From assembly GCA_965213855.1 (NCBI GenBank), contig CBDCAA010000007.1:1240001-1304000 (forward strand): 64,000 bases of DNA. Direction: 5' to 3'. Position 1 is the first letter of the stretch, and every line of letters begins with the position of its first letter. Source of the DNA: JBBROS01 sp965213855. GTDB lineage: Bacteria > Pseudomonadota > Alphaproteobacteria > Acetobacterales > Acetobacteraceae. The position numbers and the translations under genes were made by a program. Positions 25,518-34,643 of this stretch are shown here, piece by piece. The notes beneath the pieces were generated by a model, which was not told the DNA's origin, did no database searches, and saw only the letters and a list, made by a program, of their open reading frames with translations.

Positions 25518-26516
25518 CTACGGTGTTGGGCGGTCCCGCTCGGCCTCGCGCAGGAAGGCGTCCACGGCGGTGTTGAAGCCCTCCGCGGCGGAAAGTTGGA
25601 CGAAGTGGTTGGGCGACTTCACCACCAGGTGGCGGCCATGAGTCAGCCCGGCGGCCGTCTCTCCGACGGCGTCGAAGAACGGGCTCCAGCCGCCGGTGAT
25701 GACGAGGGTGGAGATGCCGGCGGCGGCGACTTGCTCCGCGGCCTGCCGTAGGGCCGGCGGGGGCGCCATTCGGGCTTGAAGCAATGAGCAGCCGAACCGC
25801 TGTGCCGCCGCCGGGTCGGCTTGCAGCCCGGCCATCGCGGTGCCCGGCGTGGTGCTGCCCGTGTCGGCCGTGCCGAGCACCCGGCCGAAGCCGAGCGCGT
25901 AATCCGCCGGCGTCTTGGCCGCCATGATGACGCCGCCGAACTGACCGGCGCTGGCCTGCAGCACGGGGTCGGCGGCGATGCGCGGGCTGCCGAACAGCAG
26001 GGATTGCAGCGCCGGCTCGACCAGCACCAGAGCGCGGACGGAGCCCGGCCGACGGGCGGCGGCGAGCAGCGCCTCGGAGCCGCCCCAGGAATGGCCGATC
26101 AGGAACGCGCCGTCCCCCAGCATGTCGGCGATCCAGACGGAGTCCGCCTCCATGTCTTCCGGGCCGCGGCTGGGGCTGCTGCCGAAGCCGGGGCGGTCCG
26201 GCAACTCCAGCCGCCAACCGCGTTGCGCCAGCGCCTCCTGACCGGCGAAGGTGCTGGGGCCGCCGCCCAGGCCGCCCTGCACGCCGCCGTGGATGATCAC
26301 CACGCGCGGCCCGTCCTGGCCCCAGCGCGTGACGTGAATCGGCCCGGCTTCGGCCGCCGGGATACGAGGCGGCGGCGGCGGGCACTGGGCGAGCAGCATC
26401 GCCTGCTGCTGTTGGATCATGGACGCGGACATATCGGGCTTCCCGGGCTGTGCGGTGGTTTGGCTTCGCGCTGCAACGGGTACGATCAACCCGGCGAGCA
26501 AGGATCGGCGCCTCAC
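25518..26516 (-). CDS. Tat-exported alpha/beta hydrolase
   Basis: I chose GTG 26516, which overlaps the stop of the FAH-fold gene (GTGA). It gives an N-terminus of VRRRSLLAGLIVPVAARSQ, a twin-arginine leader. The mature enzyme has the oxyanion loop VVIIHGGVQGG, nucleophile elbow FLIGHSWGGSEAL and catalytic His in VVKSPNHFVQLS. Ring-cleavage C-C hydrolases are normally cytoplasmic, so export suggests a periplasmic esterase that frees an aromatic acid from an ester. Co-directional with and translationally coupled to the operon. Confidence 0.82.
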   Translation of the reverse strand: MRRRSLLAGLIVPVAARSQTTAQPGKPDMSASMIQQQQAMLLAQCPPPPPRIPAAEAGPIHVTRWGQDGPRVVIIHGGVQGGLGGGPSTFAGQEALAQRGWRLELPDRPGFGSSPSRGPEDMEADSVWIADMLGDGAFLIGHSWGGSEALLAAARRPGSVRALVLVEPALQSLLFGSPRIAADPVLQASAGQFGGVIMAAKTPADYALGFGRVLGTADTGSTTPGTAMAGLQADPAAAQRFGCSLLQARMAPPPALRQAAEQVAAAGISTLVITGGWSPFFDAVGETAAGLTHGRHLVVKSPNHFVQLSAAEGFNTAVDAFLREAERDRPTP

Positions 26517-27376
26517 GGGGCGGCTCCCGTGGCCGGCTGGTCCGCGACCGGGTTCCGCAGCACGCCCACCCCTTCCAGCTCGACCTCGCAGACATCGCCG
26601 GGTTTCATCCACAGCGGCGGCTTGCGCGCCAGGCCGACGCCGGATGGCGTGCCGGTGACGATCATGTCCCCAGGCTCCAGCGTCAGCGCCTCGCTCAGCG
26701 TGCTGACCAGGGTGGCGACGTCGAACACCAGGTCGTCGGTGGAGGCGTCCTGCACCACCTCGCCGTTGAGGCGCGTCTGCAGTCGCAACCCGGCGCAGCC
26801 CGGCGGCAGCTCGTCAGCGGTCACGAGCCAGGGGCCGAACGCGCCCGTGCCGTCAAAATTCTTGCCGACCGTCCACTGCGGCGCCTTGAACTGGTAGTCG
26901 CGGATGGAGGCGTCATTGAAGAGCGAATACGCCAGCACGTGGTCCAGGGCGCGAGCCTTGGGGATGTCGCGTCCGCCGCGCCCGATCACGGCGACGAACT
27001 CGCCCTCGTAGTCGAGCTGCTCCGACAGGCGCGGACGGATGATGGGCGCACCGTGGCCGATCAAGCTGGACGCGAAGCGCCCGAACACCGTCGGGTAGTC
27101 CGGCACGGCGAACCCGCTTTCCGCGGAATGATTTGCGTAGTTCAGGCCGACGCATATGATCTTGGGTGGGTTCGGCAGTGGCGGCAGCAGGTCTACTGCG
27201 TCCAGGTCCACCTCCGGCTGGGCGAGAAGGCCGCGTACCAGCGACGTCATTCCTTCGAGCCCGGCGGCCAGGTGGGCGCCGATCCCATCCCGCGTGGGCC
27301 CGCCATGGAAGCGGCCGTCCGGTCCGGACGCGGCCAGTCCGGGTTTTCCATCACGGCTGTAGGCAACGAGGCGCAT
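26513..27376 (-). CDS. fumarylacetoacetate-hydrolase-fold enzyme
   Basis: A 287-residue FAH-family protein from ATG 27376. Family blocks include PPKIICVGLNYANHSAESG, LDYEGEFVAVIGR (metal-binding Glu residues), WTVGKNFDGTGAFGPWLVTA and PGDMIVTGTPSGVG. Such enzymes hydrate, isomerise or hydrolyse the products of meta- or gentisate-type ring cleavage. The position between the aromatic transporter and the hydrolase supports that role. The exact reaction is inference. Confidence 0.88.
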   Translation of the reverse strand: MRLVAYSRDGKPGLAASGPDGRFHGGPTRDGIGAHLAAGLEGMTSLVRGLLAQPEVDLDAVDLLPPLPNPPKIICVGLNYANHSAESGFAVPDYPTVFGRFASSLIGHGAPIIRPRLSEQLDYEGEFVAVIGRGGRDIPKARALDHVLAYSLFNDASIRDYQFKAPQWTVGKNFDGTGAFGPWLVTADELPPGCAGLRLQTRLNGEVVQDASTDDLVFDVATLVSTLSEALTLEPGDMIVTGTPSGVGLARKPPLWMKPGDVCEVELEGVGVLRNPVADQPATGAAP

Positions 27377-27409
27377 CCGTCTATTCCTTCCGAGCGATTG
27401 CGATACGTG

Positions 27410-28747
27410 TCAGGCCGGGACGGACGCGGCCGGCATTCGCCGCGCCTGCCAGCGCATCGAAATCACGCTGGCTGCGCCGACGAGCGGGGCGACGCCGAGG
27501 GCGAGGAACACCTCCGAGCTGCCCCAGCCGCGGCCGACCATCACCCCCGTCAGCAGCGTGGCGCCGACCTGGCCCAGGCGGCCCGCGCCCATGGCCCAAC
27601 CGAGGCCCGTCGAGCGCAGCGCAGTCGGGTAAACCAGCGTCGCCAGCCCGATCGACCCGGCGGAGCCGAGGCCCACGAAGAAGCAGGATGCCGCCTCGAC
27701 CGCCGACACGCCACCGACCGTCTGGGCGAAGGAACCGATGGCGGCGGTCGCCACCGCCCCGGCCAGCAGCGCCGTGCCGAGCACCGCCGTCGCGCCTAGC
27801 CGTTCCAGCAGCCAGCCGGAGATCGCCATGCCGATGATCGAGCCGATGCTCTGCATACCCAGCACGAAGGCGGTGTCGGCGGGGGCGACGCCGTGTTCAC
27901 GCAGCAGCGCCGGCGTCCAGTAGGCGACGATGGCCAGTGTGCCGAACCCGGTGACGAACGGCACCCACAGCAACAGCGTCGTCGCCGCCCGGCCACGGGT
28001 GAACAGGTGGGCGACCGGCACGCCGCGCGCCGGTGCAGTCGGCATGGCGATCGGCGCGCCGGGCGGCAGGGCCGGCACCACCCGTGCAGCGATGCGGGCG
28101 GCGCGCGCCGGGTCGCGACCGACGGCCAGCAGGTAGCCGATGGATTCGGGCAAGAAAGCCGCCAGCAGCAGCGCCACGCCGACCGGGACCACCCCGCACA
28201 CCAGGAACATGGTCCGCCAGTCCGCCGCGCGGAGGATGGCGGCATTGACGAAGCTGCCCACCGCGGCACCCACCGGATAGGCGGCCCAGATCAGGCTGGC
28301 AACCGCGGCGCGGGACCGGGCCGGCGCGAACTCGGCCGACAGCGCCAGGAAGCACGGCGTGGCACCGCCCAATCCCATCCCCGCCAGGAAGCGCACGGCC
28401 AGCAGTTCCGCGGGTGAGCTTGCATACGCGGTCAGCACCGTGAACGCGCCGAACGACGCCGCTGCCAGCACGAGCATCCGCTTGCGTCCGAACCGGTCGC
28501 CCAACGGCCCAAACAGCAGCGCCCCCACGACGGCGCCGAGCAGGGACGCGGACAGGATGGGCCCGATCAGCGTGCGCGGCAGGTGCAGGTCCGTGACGAT
28601 CAGCGGCGCGCCGACCGCTATTGCGAGCGAGTCCACCCCGTCCAGGAACGCCACCAGCGCGCAGAGCGCCATGACGAACGCCTGATAGGCGCCGACCGGG
28701 CGCTCGTCGATGAGCCGCGTCACGTCAAGTTTCGGTGTGCCTGTCAC
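27410..28747 (-). CDS. MFS aromatic-acid:H+ symporter (AAHS-type)
   Basis: A 445-residue transporter. GTG 28747 overlaps the FAD-monooxygenase stop (GTGA), showing coupling. About twelve hydrophobic segments are visible, with the AAHS-type first-helix motif FLDGVDSLAIAVGAP and the loop motif GPLGDRFGRKRML. Relatives such as PcaK and BenK import hydroxylated benzoates with protons. It would bring the pathway substrate across the inner membrane. Confidence 0.87.
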   Translation of the reverse strand: MTGTPKLDVTRLIDERPVGAYQAFVMALCALVAFLDGVDSLAIAVGAPLIVTDLHLPRTLIGPILSASLLGAVVGALLFGPLGDRFGRKRMLVLAAASFGAFTVLTAYASSPAELLAVRFLAGMGLGGATPCFLALSAEFAPARSRAAVASLIWAAYPVGAAVGSFVNAAILRAADWRTMFLVCGVVPVGVALLLAAFLPESIGYLLAVGRDPARAARIAARVVPALPPGAPIAMPTAPARGVPVAHLFTRGRAATTLLLWVPFVTGFGTLAIVAYWTPALLREHGVAPADTAFVLGMQSIGSIIGMAISGWLLERLGATAVLGTALLAGAVATAAIGSFAQTVGGVSAVEAASCFFVGLGSAGSIGLATLVYPTALRSTGLGWAMGAGRLGQVGATLLTGVMVGRGWGSSEVFLALGVAPLVGAASVISMRWQARRMPAASVPA

Positions 28748-30400
28748 GCCATCGCCGGAATGGCTGCCGCAGATGCCAGGGCCATTGCTTCGACGCTCCT
28801 GCCCGTGACGCGGTCGAGCAGCGGTCCGGCGGGCGGCAACACGTCGCCCCGCCACGCGACGTGCTGGTCCGGCCGGATCAGCGCGAAGCGGGCGCCGTAG
28901 AGCGACGCCAGCCGGGGCTCGGCGAGGTGAAGCACGACCAGCGGGATCCCGCGCCGGGCGGCGGCCTCGGCCAGCGGAGACGCGTCACCATCCTCCGTGC
29001 ACAGCAGGGTTAAGCCGGGGCCGAAGCGATCGTACAGGGACGAGCCGTCGGCGAGCCAGGCATGCGGCGCCAGGCTGCCCGGGCAGGCGGAAGGCACGTA
29101 TGTCTCCACGCTGTCCGCCGGGGGCGTCGATCCGTCCTGCACGATGATCGGCGAGGCATCGTAGCGGGTGCCCAGCACCAGGCCGAGCGTGCGGAACTCC
29201 CGCCCCTTGGTGGCCCGGATCGCCTCGCCAACCGCAGCACGGACCGCGTCTCCGGCGACGTCGGTGTCCTCTAGGCCCGGCCGCACCAGCTGGTTGCCGA
29301 CGACGGCGTAGTTGCGTTCGGCCTCCTCGATGGTGCGCCGGTGGACCGGGCGGCGTTCGGCGGCGTAGCTGGCGAGCAGCGCCGGGCCGCCCCAGCCCTG
29401 CAGCGTCGCCGCGAGCTTCCAGCCCAGGTCCACTGCATCGCCAACCCCCATGTTCATGCCGAAGCCGCCGAACGGTGGATGCAGGTGACAGGCGTCGCCG
29501 GCCAGGAACACGCGCCCGGCGGCGTACCGATCCGCGATCAGGCTCTGCGCCACCCACGGATCGCCGCGCACCACCTCGATCGGCCAGATCAGGGATCCCT
29601 GTCGCTGCGTCGTATCAAAGCGCTGCCAGATCCTGCCGTGTCCACGCCCGTCGGTCAGCTTGGTGGCCATGAAGAACCACAAGACCGTGTTGGTCCATCG
29701 GGCCGAGCATCGACGGGCTGGTCGCCGTTCACCAGCCAGTACATGATCGCCTTGCCGTGGATCTGCCGCGCCGCCAGATCGGGCGCGCGGAAGATAACGC
29801 TGTAGTTGCGCAGCGCCGGGCCGTTGCCCTCCATGCGCGACGCCGATGCGCCTCGCGCACCGCGCTGCGCGCGCCGTCCGCGCCCACCATGTAAGCTGCC
29901 CGCACGCGTGCGCGCGGCCACCGCCCGCCCGGTCAGCCAAGGGTGGCGTGAAACGCCGTCCGCATCCTGGCTGAAGCCCTGCAACGCGGTCCCGAACTCC
30001 AGCCTCCACGCCAGGCAGCGACGACCGCGCGTGCGCGGAGCACCTCCTCGACCGTGTATTGCGGCACCCACTGTGCCTCCTCGGAGTAGCGCTCGTCCCG
30101 CACCCGGCGGCCGTTGAAGGCGTTCGTCGAAGCGCGCAAGCTCCGGCCCGTTCATCCTCGTCGCGAACACGACGTCCGGCGGGTAGTCCTGCGGGATGGG
30201 CGATGCGGCCGACGCAGCGCGTCGGCGATGCCCCAGCGCCGGAGGTGTTCGCGCGAACGCACGTTGGTCGTCTTGGCGCGCGGGCTGCTGGCCGACCCGT
30301 TCGTTGCGCTCGACCACGGTGCAGATGCACTCCCCGAATGCCCAAGCTCGATCGCGAGCGACAGGCCGACCGGACCGGCGCCGGCTACCAGCACGTCCAC
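28744..30400 (-). pseudogene. FAD-dependent aromatic-ring monooxygenase, multiple frameshifts
   Basis: Probable start GTG 30400: VDVLVAGAGPVGLSLAIELG, the FAD-binding Rossmann motif. The following blocks (VVERNERVGQQP; PRAKTTNVRSREHLRRWGI; DVVFATRMNGPELARF; GNGPALRNYSVIFRAPDLAA) lie in different frames down to about 29650. From there to the stop the frame is clean and holds VFLAGDACHLHPPFGGFGMN and the GVGDAVDLGWKL helix, the second FAD motif of p-hydroxybenzoate-hydroxylase-type enzymes (MhpA-like). Several indels in 700 bases make it a pseudogene unless they are sequencing errors. Confidence 0.75.
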
Positions 30401-31374
30401 GGCGGCCGTCCTACGCGACCCGGTCTCGTAGTTGTGCACGAAGTCCGCCGGAGGCGTTCGGCCCCCAGACGTAGAATGCGTCGTGCGCCCGGGTGGTCGC
30501 CCGCCTCCCAGTCGCAATCGACCGGGATGTAGTCGATGTCGGACGAATACTCGCTGTAGCTGCCCCACGGGTCGCGGACGTAGTGGAAGTAGTTGGAGCC
30601 GAGCACGTGCCGCCCCATCCCCCACCCGGCGGAGAAGCCGCGGTCCGCCATCTGCATCGCGCCGAGCCCGACCTCGTGGATCGAGCCCACGTCCCAGCTT
30701 AGATGGTGCAGGCCGGGCCCGTCCGACTTGGCGAGCGCGATCATGTGGTGGTCGCTGCCGTGGATGCCGTGCATGAACGCCACCCCATCGCCGGACCGGT
30801 CGGACAGGCGCAGGCCGAGCACCCGGCGGTAGAACTGGATCGATCGCTCCACGTCACCGCTGAACAGCAGTATATGCGCCAGCCGCCGCGGCCGCACGAC
30901 CGGCGCGCGGGAGCGGGCGTGGGAGCCCTGCACGCCGGGCGGGGAGGACGGGTTGGACTGCACCGCTTTCTCGTTGGGCGAGGACTTTTCAGCCACCCGC
31001 ATCTCGACCAGCGTGCCGTCCGGGTCGCGGAACCACACGCCGTTCGAGTCGAAGCCGGGCGGCGCGTCGATCTGCCGGATGCAGTTCTGCTTCAGCCGCG
31101 CCGCAATGCCCTCCAGGTCCTCCGGATAGGCGCCGAACGAGACATGGCCGAGCTTCTTGGCCGGGCCCTCGGACACGCGGCCCCACCGGTGATCGCGGCC
31201 GTGCGTGTAGAGGCCGAGGGCGCCGCCCTCGTCCCGCACGTCCAGTCCGAAGCCCGCGTAAAAGGCCTGCGCCTGCTTGAGGTCCGGCACGGCGAAGCTG
31301 AAATGGTCGACCGAGTGGACGCCCAACTCGCCGGGCCGGCGCGGCTGGGTGGCGATGCTGCGGATCTGCGTCAC
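30385..31374 (-). CDS. extradiol ring-cleavage dioxygenase (VOC fold), C-terminus frameshifted
   Basis: GTG 31374 has AGGAGG just upstream. Two glyoxalase/VOC modules follow: VHSVDHFSFAVPDLKQAQAF and, after a linker, RRLAHILLFSGDVERSIQFY. The second module has the Fe(II) ligands His (LAHILLF), His (GPGLHHLSWDV) and Glu (SYSEYSSD), as in catechol 2,3-dioxygenases. After GDHPGA near 30480 the frame leaves the family; the normal end (HDAFYVWGPNA, then PADFVHNYE) is in the two other frames. First gene of the leftward operon. Confidence 0.8.
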   Translation of the reverse strand: MTQIRSIATQPRRPGELGVHSVDHFSFAVPDLKQAQAFYAGFGLDVRDEGGALGLYTHGRDHRWGRVSEGPAKKLGHVSFGAYPEDLEGIAARLKQNCIRQIDAPPGFDSNGVWFRDPDGTLVEMRVAEKSSPNEKAVQSNPSSPPGVQGSHARSRAPVVRPRRLAHILLFSGDVERSIQFYRRVLGLRLSDRSGDGVAFMHGIHGSDHHMIALAKSDGPGLHHLSWDVGSIHEVGLGAMQMADRGFSAGWGMGRHVLGSNYFHYVRDPWGSYSEYSSDIDYIPVDCDWEAGDHPGARRILRLGAERLRRTSCTTTRPGRVGRPPWTCW

Positions 31375-31490
31375 TTCGGCCTCCTGGACAGCCGCATCTT
31401 CGGCGGCTCGTAAGGAGGTATCGCAGCGCAACCGGACACGGCGAAAGATGGCAGTTTGATTTCGTCTCGTCGTTTCAGGTATCGCTGGCC

Positions 31491-32423
31491 ATGAAGCTCC
31501 ACCAACTACGCGACGCCGTCGCCATCGCCGAACGCGGCAGCCTCCGCGCGGCAGCCCGCCATCTGCAGCTGGCCCAGCCGGCGCTCACCCGCAGCCTCGG
31601 CCAATTGGAACGCGAGCTGGGCGCGCCGCTGTTCGAACGTAACGGCCGGGGCATGACGTTGACCCAGACCGGACAGGTCTTCGTGCAGCGGGCCAGTGCC
31701 ATTCTCCACGAAGTCCGGCGCGCCGCGGAGGAGGTCGGCCAGCTCGGCGGCGGCGTCGGCGGCAGCGTGACGCTCGCACTCTCCATCGCGGCCCATACGG
31801 CCATGCTGCCGTCCGCCCTGGGCCCGTTCCGCCAGCTGTACCCCGGCGTGCGCCTGACGATCATCGAGGGAATCTACCCCACCGTGGAGAACCGGCTGCG
31901 GGACGGCAGCATCGACTTCTACGTCGGCCCCGAGCCGGGCCAGCCACTGCCGCCCGACCTGCGCCAGGAGGTGCTGTTCGCCAACACGCGTGTCGTGGTG
32001 GCCCGGCACGGCCATCCCTTGGCTGCCGCCACGTCGCTGGCAGAGCTCTCCAGAGCCGAATGGGCTTCGACCTCGGTCACACTGCAAGCGGACGAGGAGT
32101 TCGCCGCCCTGTTCCAATCCTTGGGGCTTGCGCCGCCGCGGCTCGCGTTGCAGAGCCAATCGGCGCTGACGCTTATGGTCTGCCTTAACTGTTCAGACCT
32201 GCTGGCGATGGTGCCGGTCCAGTTCATGGCGTCCGGGGCAACCAGCCACCTGCTCCAGGTCATCCCCGTGCGCGAACGCCTGCCTGCGCCGGCGATCGTG
32301 TTGATCCAGCGCGCCGGGCTTCCATTGACGCCGGCTGCCACCAAGCTGGTCGACATGCTTCGAAAGGCGGCGAACGCGGTATTGGGCCGCACGCAGAAGA
32401 TCGTAGGACGCCAACGGCGGTAG
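31491..32423 (+). CDS. LysR-family regulator of the aromatic operon
   Basis: A 310-residue LysR protein from ATG 31491: MKLHQLRDAVAIAERGSLRA, then PALTRSLGQLERELGAPLFE. The effector domain (IEGIYPTVENRLRDGSIDFY) is of the type that binds aromatic inducers such as muconate or salicylate in catabolic LysR proteins. It is divergent from the dioxygenase gene with a shared region of about 115 bases, the standard layout for a catabolic activator. Confidence 0.9.
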   Translation: MKLHQLRDAVAIAERGSLRAAARHLQLAQPALTRSLGQLERELGAPLFERNGRGMTLTQTGQVFVQRASAILHEVRRAAEEVGQLGGGVGGSVTLALSIAAHTAMLPSALGPFRQLYPGVRLTIIEGIYPTVENRLRDGSIDFYVGPEPGQPLPPDLRQEVLFANTRVVVARHGHPLAAATSLAELSRAEWASTSVTLQADEEFAALFQSLGLAPPRLALQSQSALTLMVCLNCSDLLAMVPVQFMASGATSHLLQVIPVRERLPAPAIVLIQRAGLPLTPAATKLVDMLRKAANAVLGRTQKIVGRQRR

Positions 32424-32552
32424 CAAAGCCTGCCAACTCCGCGATAGTCCATCGGTTACATGCCCGGCGTGAGCCGCGCGACCAAATCATCGCCTAACTG
32501 CCACGATGACGGGGCATCCTTTTCGGGCTCAGGTCACTTTCGGCACCGGCGA

Positions 32553-33632
32553 CTACGGCTCGATCACCGTCAGCTTGAACGGGCCGGCGTTGGTCGCGGC
32601 GTGCGCGACGGCGTCATTGGCCTGGGTCAGCGGGAACGGCGTCACGGCCCAGTGGCCGAGGTCCAGCAATCCGCCGCGTATCAGGCCCACTAGGCCCGGG
32701 ATGGCGACGGTGTCGTACATCCACTGCCCGCGCACCGTGATCAGGTTGCGCATGAGCCAGGGATAGGGCAGCGCCAGGTCATCGCCGCCCAACATGCCCA
32801 CGCCGCCCATCAACACGGCCCTGCCGCCCTGCCGCAACGTCATGATGGCGGCGCGCGCCACGCTGGTGGTGACCGAAGGCGGCAGGAAATCCTGCACTGC
32901 GTCGATCGGACCTGGTGCCGCTGCGCGCATTGCCGCCGTGTCGGCCTCGCCGTCGCCGGTCAGCCGCACCGGCACCAGACGCTCGCCGAAGCGCCGGCGC
33001 AGGTCGTCCAGCACCGCCACGTTGCGGCCGGGTGCGACCACGCAGCGTGCGCCCATGGCCAGAGCCAACGCCACCGTGGCCGAACCGATATTACCGGTGG
33101 CGCCGCTCACCAGCAGCGTCTCTCCCGGCCGGAAGTCCATCGCCAACAGGCCGCCATAGGCGATCAGCACCGTGAAGACCGCGCACCACTTCCCGGCATC
33201 CGCCGGGTCGATCGCGCCGATCGGCACCGCGTTCTCCGTCGGCACGCGGACCTGCTCGGCGAACGTGCCATCGCGGAAGTAGCGCTGGAGCTTTTGCCCA
33301 CCCTCTCCCCGGGCGCTGACGCCCTGCAGGGTAATGTCAGGCGTAGCTGCGCCGTCGCGCGACCGTACGGTGGGGTCGCAGAACACCCAGTCGCCAGGCT
33401 GGAGGCGGGTGGCATCAGGACCGACCGCGCGCACTCGGCCGAGCGCGCCGCCGCCCGGCACCACCGGCGTGGGAAGCAGGTAGCGGCGCGCGCCGCTCAG
33501 CACCTCGTCCGTGTATGACAGCACCGGTGCGGCGACGACGTCCACCAGCGCCTCGCCCGTGCCGATGACCGGATCGGCGACATCCTCAACGCTCAGCTTC
33601 AGCCCGAAGGCCGGTAGCACGGCTGCCTTCAT
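32553..33632 (-). CDS. zinc-independent medium-chain dehydrogenase/reductase
   Basis: A 359-residue protein from ATG 33632 with AGGGAGA upstream. The GroES-like half (VVPGGGALGRVRAVGPDATR; PGDWVFCDPTVRSRD) is followed by a Rossmann half with LLVSGATGNIGSATVALALA. The structural-zinc cysteine cluster is absent, so it looks like a quinone-oxidoreductase-type NADPH enzyme. It is divergent from the XRE/MmyB regulator at 33737, a frequent pairing. Confidence 0.85.
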   Translation of the reverse strand: MKAAVLPAFGLKLSVEDVADPVIGTGEALVDVVAAPVLSYTDEVLSGARRYLLPTPVVPGGGALGRVRAVGPDATRLQPGDWVFCDPTVRSRDGAATPDITLQGVSARGEGGQKLQRYFRDGTFAEQVRVPTENAVPIGAIDPADAGKWCAVFTVLIAYGGLLAMDFRPGETLLVSGATGNIGSATVALALAMGARCVVAPGRNVAVLDDLRRRFGERLVPVRLTGDGEADTAAMRAAAPGPIDAVQDFLPPSVTTSVARAAIMTLRQGGRAVLMGGVGMLGGDDLALPYPWLMRNLITVRGQWMYDTVAIPGLVGLIRGGLLDLGHWAVTPFPLTQANDAVAHAATNAGPFKLTVIEP

Positions 33633-33736
33633 TTTCGTCTCCCTGGACAACGGACTCCCGAGATGGCGTTCTCCGACCGTGCAAGGAGAACTGGTCCGAT
33701 ACTGGTCTTCTGCGATACCACCCTCGGGAGCATGGC

Positions 33737-34561
33737 ATGTCGGGTAACCGGCCCTTCGGAGACTTCCTGCGGTCACGCCGCACCCGCCTGGAGCCGGACA
33801 AGGGGGTGGACCGGCAGCGTCGTCGCACGCCCGGGCTCAAGCGCGAGGAGGTGGCGCAACGCGCCGGCATCAGCGCCGAGTGGTATGTGAAACTGGAACA
33901 GGGCCGCGCCGTCTCGCCCTCGGCCGAAACGGTGGACGCACTCGGCCGCGCCCTGCGGCTCGATCCGGTCGAGTTGGCCCACCTGCGCTCGCTGGCCGCG
34001 GCCGCCGGACGGCAGTCGTTCCAGCGCGAGCACGTGCCGGACACGCTCCACCGTATTGTCAGGAGTTTGCCGGAGCCCGCCTACCTGACCGGACGACGGT
34101 GGGACATCCTGGCTTGGAACGACGCCGCTGCCGCGCTGTTCGGCGACTTCGACCGGCTCGTGCCTGCCGAACGCAACAACCTTCACTGGATGCTTACCGA
34201 CCCGGCCGCCAGGAGGCTGTTCGGCCAGACCTGGGCGGAGGAGGCACGGCGGATGGTGTCGCTGTTCCGGACGGCGCACGACCTTTGGCCTGCCGACCCC
34301 GCCTTCGCCGCCCTTGTGGACCAGGTCCATGCCCGTTGCCCGGAGTTCGGGACCTTGTGGTCCGAGCACGGGGTCGGCGCGCCGGTATCGGGCACCAAGC
34401 ACCTGCATCACCCGACGCTGGGCGTCGTGCGCTACGAGTATGCTAGCTTCCAGGCCAACGACGACCCGGCACTTAAGCTCGCCCTGTATACGCGCTGTCG
34501 AGGGAACTCTCCCGACCGGACCTACAATCGCTACAGCCGCCTTCAACCCGAGTCGCAGTAA
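33737..34561 (+). CDS. XRE-family regulator with MmyB-like ligand domain
   Basis: A 274-residue protein from ATG 33737. The N-terminal helix-turn-helix (RTPGLKREEVAQRAGISAEW, then YVKLEQGRAVSPSAETVDAL) is joined to an MmyB-like ligand-binding domain (YLTGRRWDILAWNDAAAALF; NLHWMLTDPAARRLF; LHHPTLGVVRYEYASF). Members often sit next to and control a short-chain or medium-chain oxidoreductase, exactly as here. Confidence 0.92.
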   Translation: MSGNRPFGDFLRSRRTRLEPDKGVDRQRRRTPGLKREEVAQRAGISAEWYVKLEQGRAVSPSAETVDALGRALRLDPVELAHLRSLAAAAGRQSFQREHVPDTLHRIVRSLPEPAYLTGRRWDILAWNDAAAALFGDFDRLVPAERNNLHWMLTDPAARRLFGQTWAEEARRMVSLFRTAHDLWPADPAFAALVDQVHARCPEFGTLWSEHGVGAPVSGTKHLHHPTLGVVRYEYASFQANDDPALKLALYTRCRGNSPDRTYNRYSRLQPESQ

Positions 34562-34643
34562 TTCTGTCAGGGTTGGCTGAGAGCTGAAGGTTCGTTTCTG
34601 AGAACGCCGGGCGGAAAGCAGACCTCATGGGTCGCGGTGCTGC

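Noticed and set aside
25518..26612. A longer 364-residue form of the alpha/beta hydrolase.
   Set aside because: The GTG at 26516 gives a proper Tat leader and the usual GTGA overlap, while the extension has no leader-like features.
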